A DNA stretch of 22,488 nucleotides, taken from NCBI GenBank assembly GCA_029012165.1, contig JAQXLO010000021.1, forward strand, positions 1 through 22,488. Reading direction: 5' to 3'. Positions 20,525 through 22,488 of this stretch are shown one piece after another. The stretch comes from Oscillospiraceae bacterium (lineage in GTDB: Bacteria; Bacillota; Clostridia; Oscillospirales; Acutalibacteraceae). The notes below the pieces were generated by a model that saw nothing but the letters and a program-made list of their open reading frames with translations, searched no databases and had not been told where the DNA came from. The position numbers were made by a program, and so were the translations under genes. The first letter of the stretch is position 1; the number at the start of each line of letters is the position of its first letter.

Positions 20525-22282
20525 TTATGATTTGCACGCATCCGCCAAAAGCGCAAAGGCACGCATCAAGGTGGATGCCGTTGTTTCGCCGAGACTGATC
20601 AGCTCGTGGTAGTGATCGAACGCCACGCTCATGCAGTAGTCGTTGTCGGGAATGACGTAGCCGATGGCATCGTTCGCCAAGCCGAACACGATCGTCCCCT
20701 CGCCGAACAGCTCTGCGATGGTTTTTTCACTGAAATCTTCGCCCTTGAAGGATCCCTCTGCCGTCACGGAGGTGCCGCCGACCACAAGATCCTGACACAC
20801 TTCCCCCGGCATCAGCGCCACACGGACACTGCCCAGCTCCATATAGCCGATCTCGGTGCGGATGTAGTACTTTCTGCCCTCTTTGAGCACATCATATGCC
20901 GCCAGATTCAGCTTGCCGGCGATGCGGATAAAGGGGTTGCGCACCTGGATATCCACCTCCCGGAACGCCAGGTTGAACAGCGGCTCCAGCGCCGTCTCCT
21001 CCACAGGCTCCCAGTCCTCGTACCAGAGCGTGTAGGTCTGTCCTTTGCCTTGCGCAACGGCACGCTCTGCGTCCTCCACCTGCTTATCCACCAAGGTACG
21101 CTTGATCTCGTCCTCGGTCATGGTCATCGCCAGCGCCATCTTGCCCAGCTCGTTGCCGTAGCGCTCGGACTGCTGGACACGGCGGGTGAAATCCTGCCCG
21201 TTGTTGGTCTTGCCCCGGGACATATAGATGCCGGCAATGGCGCCGTTGAAGAACATGAAGTTGTAGCCCGCCTGGTTGATCGTCTCGCCCATGTAGTACA
21301 CATAGTCGCCCGAAACACCACGGCCGCTGCTCTGTCCGTCGTTGGTCGGCAGACCTGCCACATCGGGATGGGCGGCGATGTTGACGATCATGGTCGGGCG
21401 GGAACCGTCGTCCGGCGTAAAGACCAGACGGTTCATGTCGGTCATCAGCGCCGATGCAGAGGAACGGTTGCGGTTGTTAAAGTAATCCTCGCCGATATCC
21501 TTAACGGCGTAGGTCATGGTGCCGGTCTGCATCCGCTTGCACGCTTCGACCATGGCATCCGCCACGGTCTCATACAAAAATTCCATGTATTTCGGATCCG
21601 TGCCCGTCTCCATCTTGCCGATATGCAGCACACTCTTGAACAGATTGCGCACCACTTTGCCGAAGGTGTTCGTCCACAGACCCTCGGTGTCGATGCCGCT
21701 GTGGCAGTGCGTTGCGCTGACGGTGATGCCGCAGAAGGTCATCTCCCCGCCGGTCTTTTGGAGAACACGGGAACGGATTTCCCGAATATCACGGTTCGTA
21801 ATGCCGATGCAGTCGATGGTCGCAAACACGGCAGTGCCACGCCCGGTGCTGTCGTCCAGTGCGATCACACGGGCACGCATATCGTCCAGCAGCTCCTCCA
21901 CACGGTTGTTCATACCGTTTTCCGGCATGATGTAGCCGCCCAGGTAGTAGTTATGCTCCTTGTAGTCGGAGGGAACAAGGGACACCTCCGCAGAACCCAA
22001 ACGCCAGCGGGCATTTTCCGGCGCCTGCGTGAGAAATTCACCGGTGCCCTCTAAGAAGTTTTCCCCTTTGTATGCGTCCCTGGAATAGAAATTTTTGCCG
22101 TCCGGCAGCAGCAGATCCACGGCGCCCAGACCGCCCGTCAGCACAAGTTCGATGCCCTTGGCGGCGGCATCGGAAAGCTTCCCCTTGAAGGAGGTATCCC
22201 GTGCAAAGGCAGTCAGCGACAGCGAGGAGATGCCGATACACACGGCGAGGATGGCGGCAAGAATCCGTTTGGACTGTTTCAT
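20525..22282 (-). CDS. Secreted neutral/alkaline ceramidase-like hydrolase
   Basis: A 585-residue exported protein. A signal peptide (basic MKQSKR, hydrophobic core, likely cut after AFA at 27) is followed by a domain resembling the neutral ceramidase N-terminal family. It has FATIDCIGITN, then VSATHCHSG with probable zinc ligands His192 and His194, AAHPDVAG (His305), and strands GSVRVALMPGE and IVFGLANDAIGYVIPDNDY near the C-terminus. The family's usual catalytic GDVSPN loop is not seen; RGVSGDYVYY occupies the region. It may act on an amide of something other than ceramide. The start is ATG 22282; GTG 22288 with AGGAG at 5 bases is an equal possibility. It opens the operon with the isomerase and lipoprotein genes. 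Confidence 0.82.
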   Translation of the reverse strand: MKQSKRILAAILAVCIGISSLSLTAFARDTSFKGKLSDAAAKGIELVLTGGLGAVDLLLPDGKNFYSRDAYKGENFLEGTGEFLTQAPENARWRLGSAEVSLVPSDYKEHNYYLGGYIMPENGMNNRVEELLDDMRARVIALDDSTGRGTAVFATIDCIGITNRDIREIRSRVLQKTGGEMTFCGITVSATHCHSGIDTEGLWTNTFGKVVRNLFKSVLHIGKMETGTDPKYMEFLYETVADAMVEACKRMQTGTMTYAVKDIGEDYFNNRNRSSASALMTDMNRLVFTPDDGSRPTMIVNIAAHPDVAGLPTNDGQSSGRGVSGDYVYYMGETINQAGYNFMFFNGAIAGIYMSRGKTNNGQDFTRRVQQSERYGNELGKMALAMTMTEDEIKRTLVDKQVEDAERAVAQGKGQTYTLWYEDWEPVEETALEPLFNLAFREVDIQVRNPFIRIAGKLNLAAYDVLKEGRKYYIRTEIGYMELGSVRVALMPGEVCQDLVVGGTSVTAEGSFKGEDFSEKTIAELFGEGTIVFGLANDAIGYVIPDNDYCMSVAFDHYHELISLGETTASTLMRAFALLADACKS

Positions 22283-22315
22283 GGACACACACGCTCCTTT
22301 TCAATTTATAACTTT

Positions 22316-22344
22316 ATCATACCTGAATCGGCTGGTAAAATCAA
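22316..22344 (-). promoter_or_regulatory. Promoter of the ceramidase-like operon
   Basis: Minus-strand TTGATT (22339-22344), 17 bases, TATGAT (22316-22321), with a leader of about 25 bases containing the AAAGGAG site. It lies between the gene start and the second copy of the repeat element. Confidence 0.75.
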
Positions 22345-22375
22345 GAGCAAAACATTTTTTTCTTCATAAAACAAA

Positions 22376-22488
22376 ACGTTCTTCACGGAAAATTGTGGGA
22401 TTTGTGCTTCGCACCGGGGAACCCCCGGCGAGGGTTCCCCACGCCAAAACAGTCCACCGGACTGTTTTGGCTCCCCTCCTGCGCTTTT
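22376..22488. repeat. Dispersed repeat, second copy (partial, cut by window end)
   Basis: Bases 22376-22440 match 11389-11454 of the first copy almost base for base: the same terminal repeat (ACGTTCTTCAC here), GTGCTTCGCACCGGGGAAC, then GAGGGTTCCCC. After that it has a 36-base insert (22441-22476) before the shared TCCTGCGC sequence resumes. The other end lies outside the window. As with the first copy, it sits in a promoter-proximal intergenic space. Confidence 0.85.
22443..22471. repeat. Hairpin module inserted in the second repeat copy
   Basis: A perfect 13-bp inverted repeat GCCAAAACAGTCC/GGACTGTTTTGGC with a 3-base loop. It is absent from the first copy. The insert is bordered by CCCC on both sides (22437-22440 and 22473-22476), as if it had been placed into the element with a 4-base duplication. 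Confidence 0.8.

Noticed and set aside
1..22488. CRISPR arrays, tRNA or rRNA genes, riboswitches
   Set aside because: Scanned by eye for regular direct repeats and cloverleaf or leader structures; none found. The only repeats are the two copies of the inverted-repeat element.

Overview
The window looks like a chromosomal segment of a spore-forming Clostridia-type Firmicute, most likely in the Oscillospirales/Ruminococcaceae range. The grounds are: a sporulation/division cluster in Bacillus-like order (yabP, yabQ, divIC, S1-domain yabR), a YlmC/YmxH protein, a Bacillus-type SOS box (CGAAC-N4-GTTCG), strong GGAGG-type ribosome binding sites, sigma-A-type promoters with 17-bp spacers, and fairly high GC. 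The genus cannot be settled from sequence alone.

Layout. (1) 1-1550, minus strand: ylmC-like, yabP, yabQ, divIC and the start of yabR in one tight operon. (2) 1643-4150: a divergent cassette. On the minus strand is a self-cleaving XRE-S24 repressor. On the plus strand is a three-gene operon: a sigma-region-4/XRE regulator, a 71-aa helical protein and a GH25 lysozyme without signal peptide. The plus-strand promoter has a perfect SOS box in its spacer. The repressor promoter carries a different 18-bp palindrome. (3) 4097-11263: cell-surface glycopolymer genes. These are a CDP-glycerol glycerophosphotransferase on plus, then on minus a second glycerophosphotransferase, a GT2, a GNAT, an ABC exporter (ATPase and permease) and two more GT2 enzymes. 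(4) 11389-11583: a 195-bp dispersed repeat with 27-bp terminal inverted repeats; a second, interrupted copy starts at 22376 and runs off the window. (5) 11638-18053, minus: deoC-malic enzyme, and upstream an EFR1 flavodoxin/ferredoxin-HAD phosphatase-LacZ operon. (6) 18114-22282, minus: an MGDG-synthase/GT28-like protein, a lipoprotein, a TIM-barrel isomerase/epimerase and a secreted neutral-ceramidase-like hydrolase.

How it fits together. The cassette at 1643-4150 is the most distinctive part. DNA damage would relieve repression at the SOS box and could also trigger RecA-stimulated cleavage of the local S24 repressor, inducing a DNA-binding regulator and a cytoplasmic phage-type lysozyme. 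No integrase, capsid, tail or holin gene is present, so it resembles a stand-alone, possibly domesticated, SOS-lysis module. The surface genes next to it would build and export a teichoic-acid-like or rhamnan-like polymer. The remaining genes are carbohydrate and central metabolism (beta-galactosidase, deoxyribose-phosphate aldolase, malic enzyme).

Start codons were assigned from ribosome binding sites and promoters. In many genes the start used here lies inside the longest open frame.
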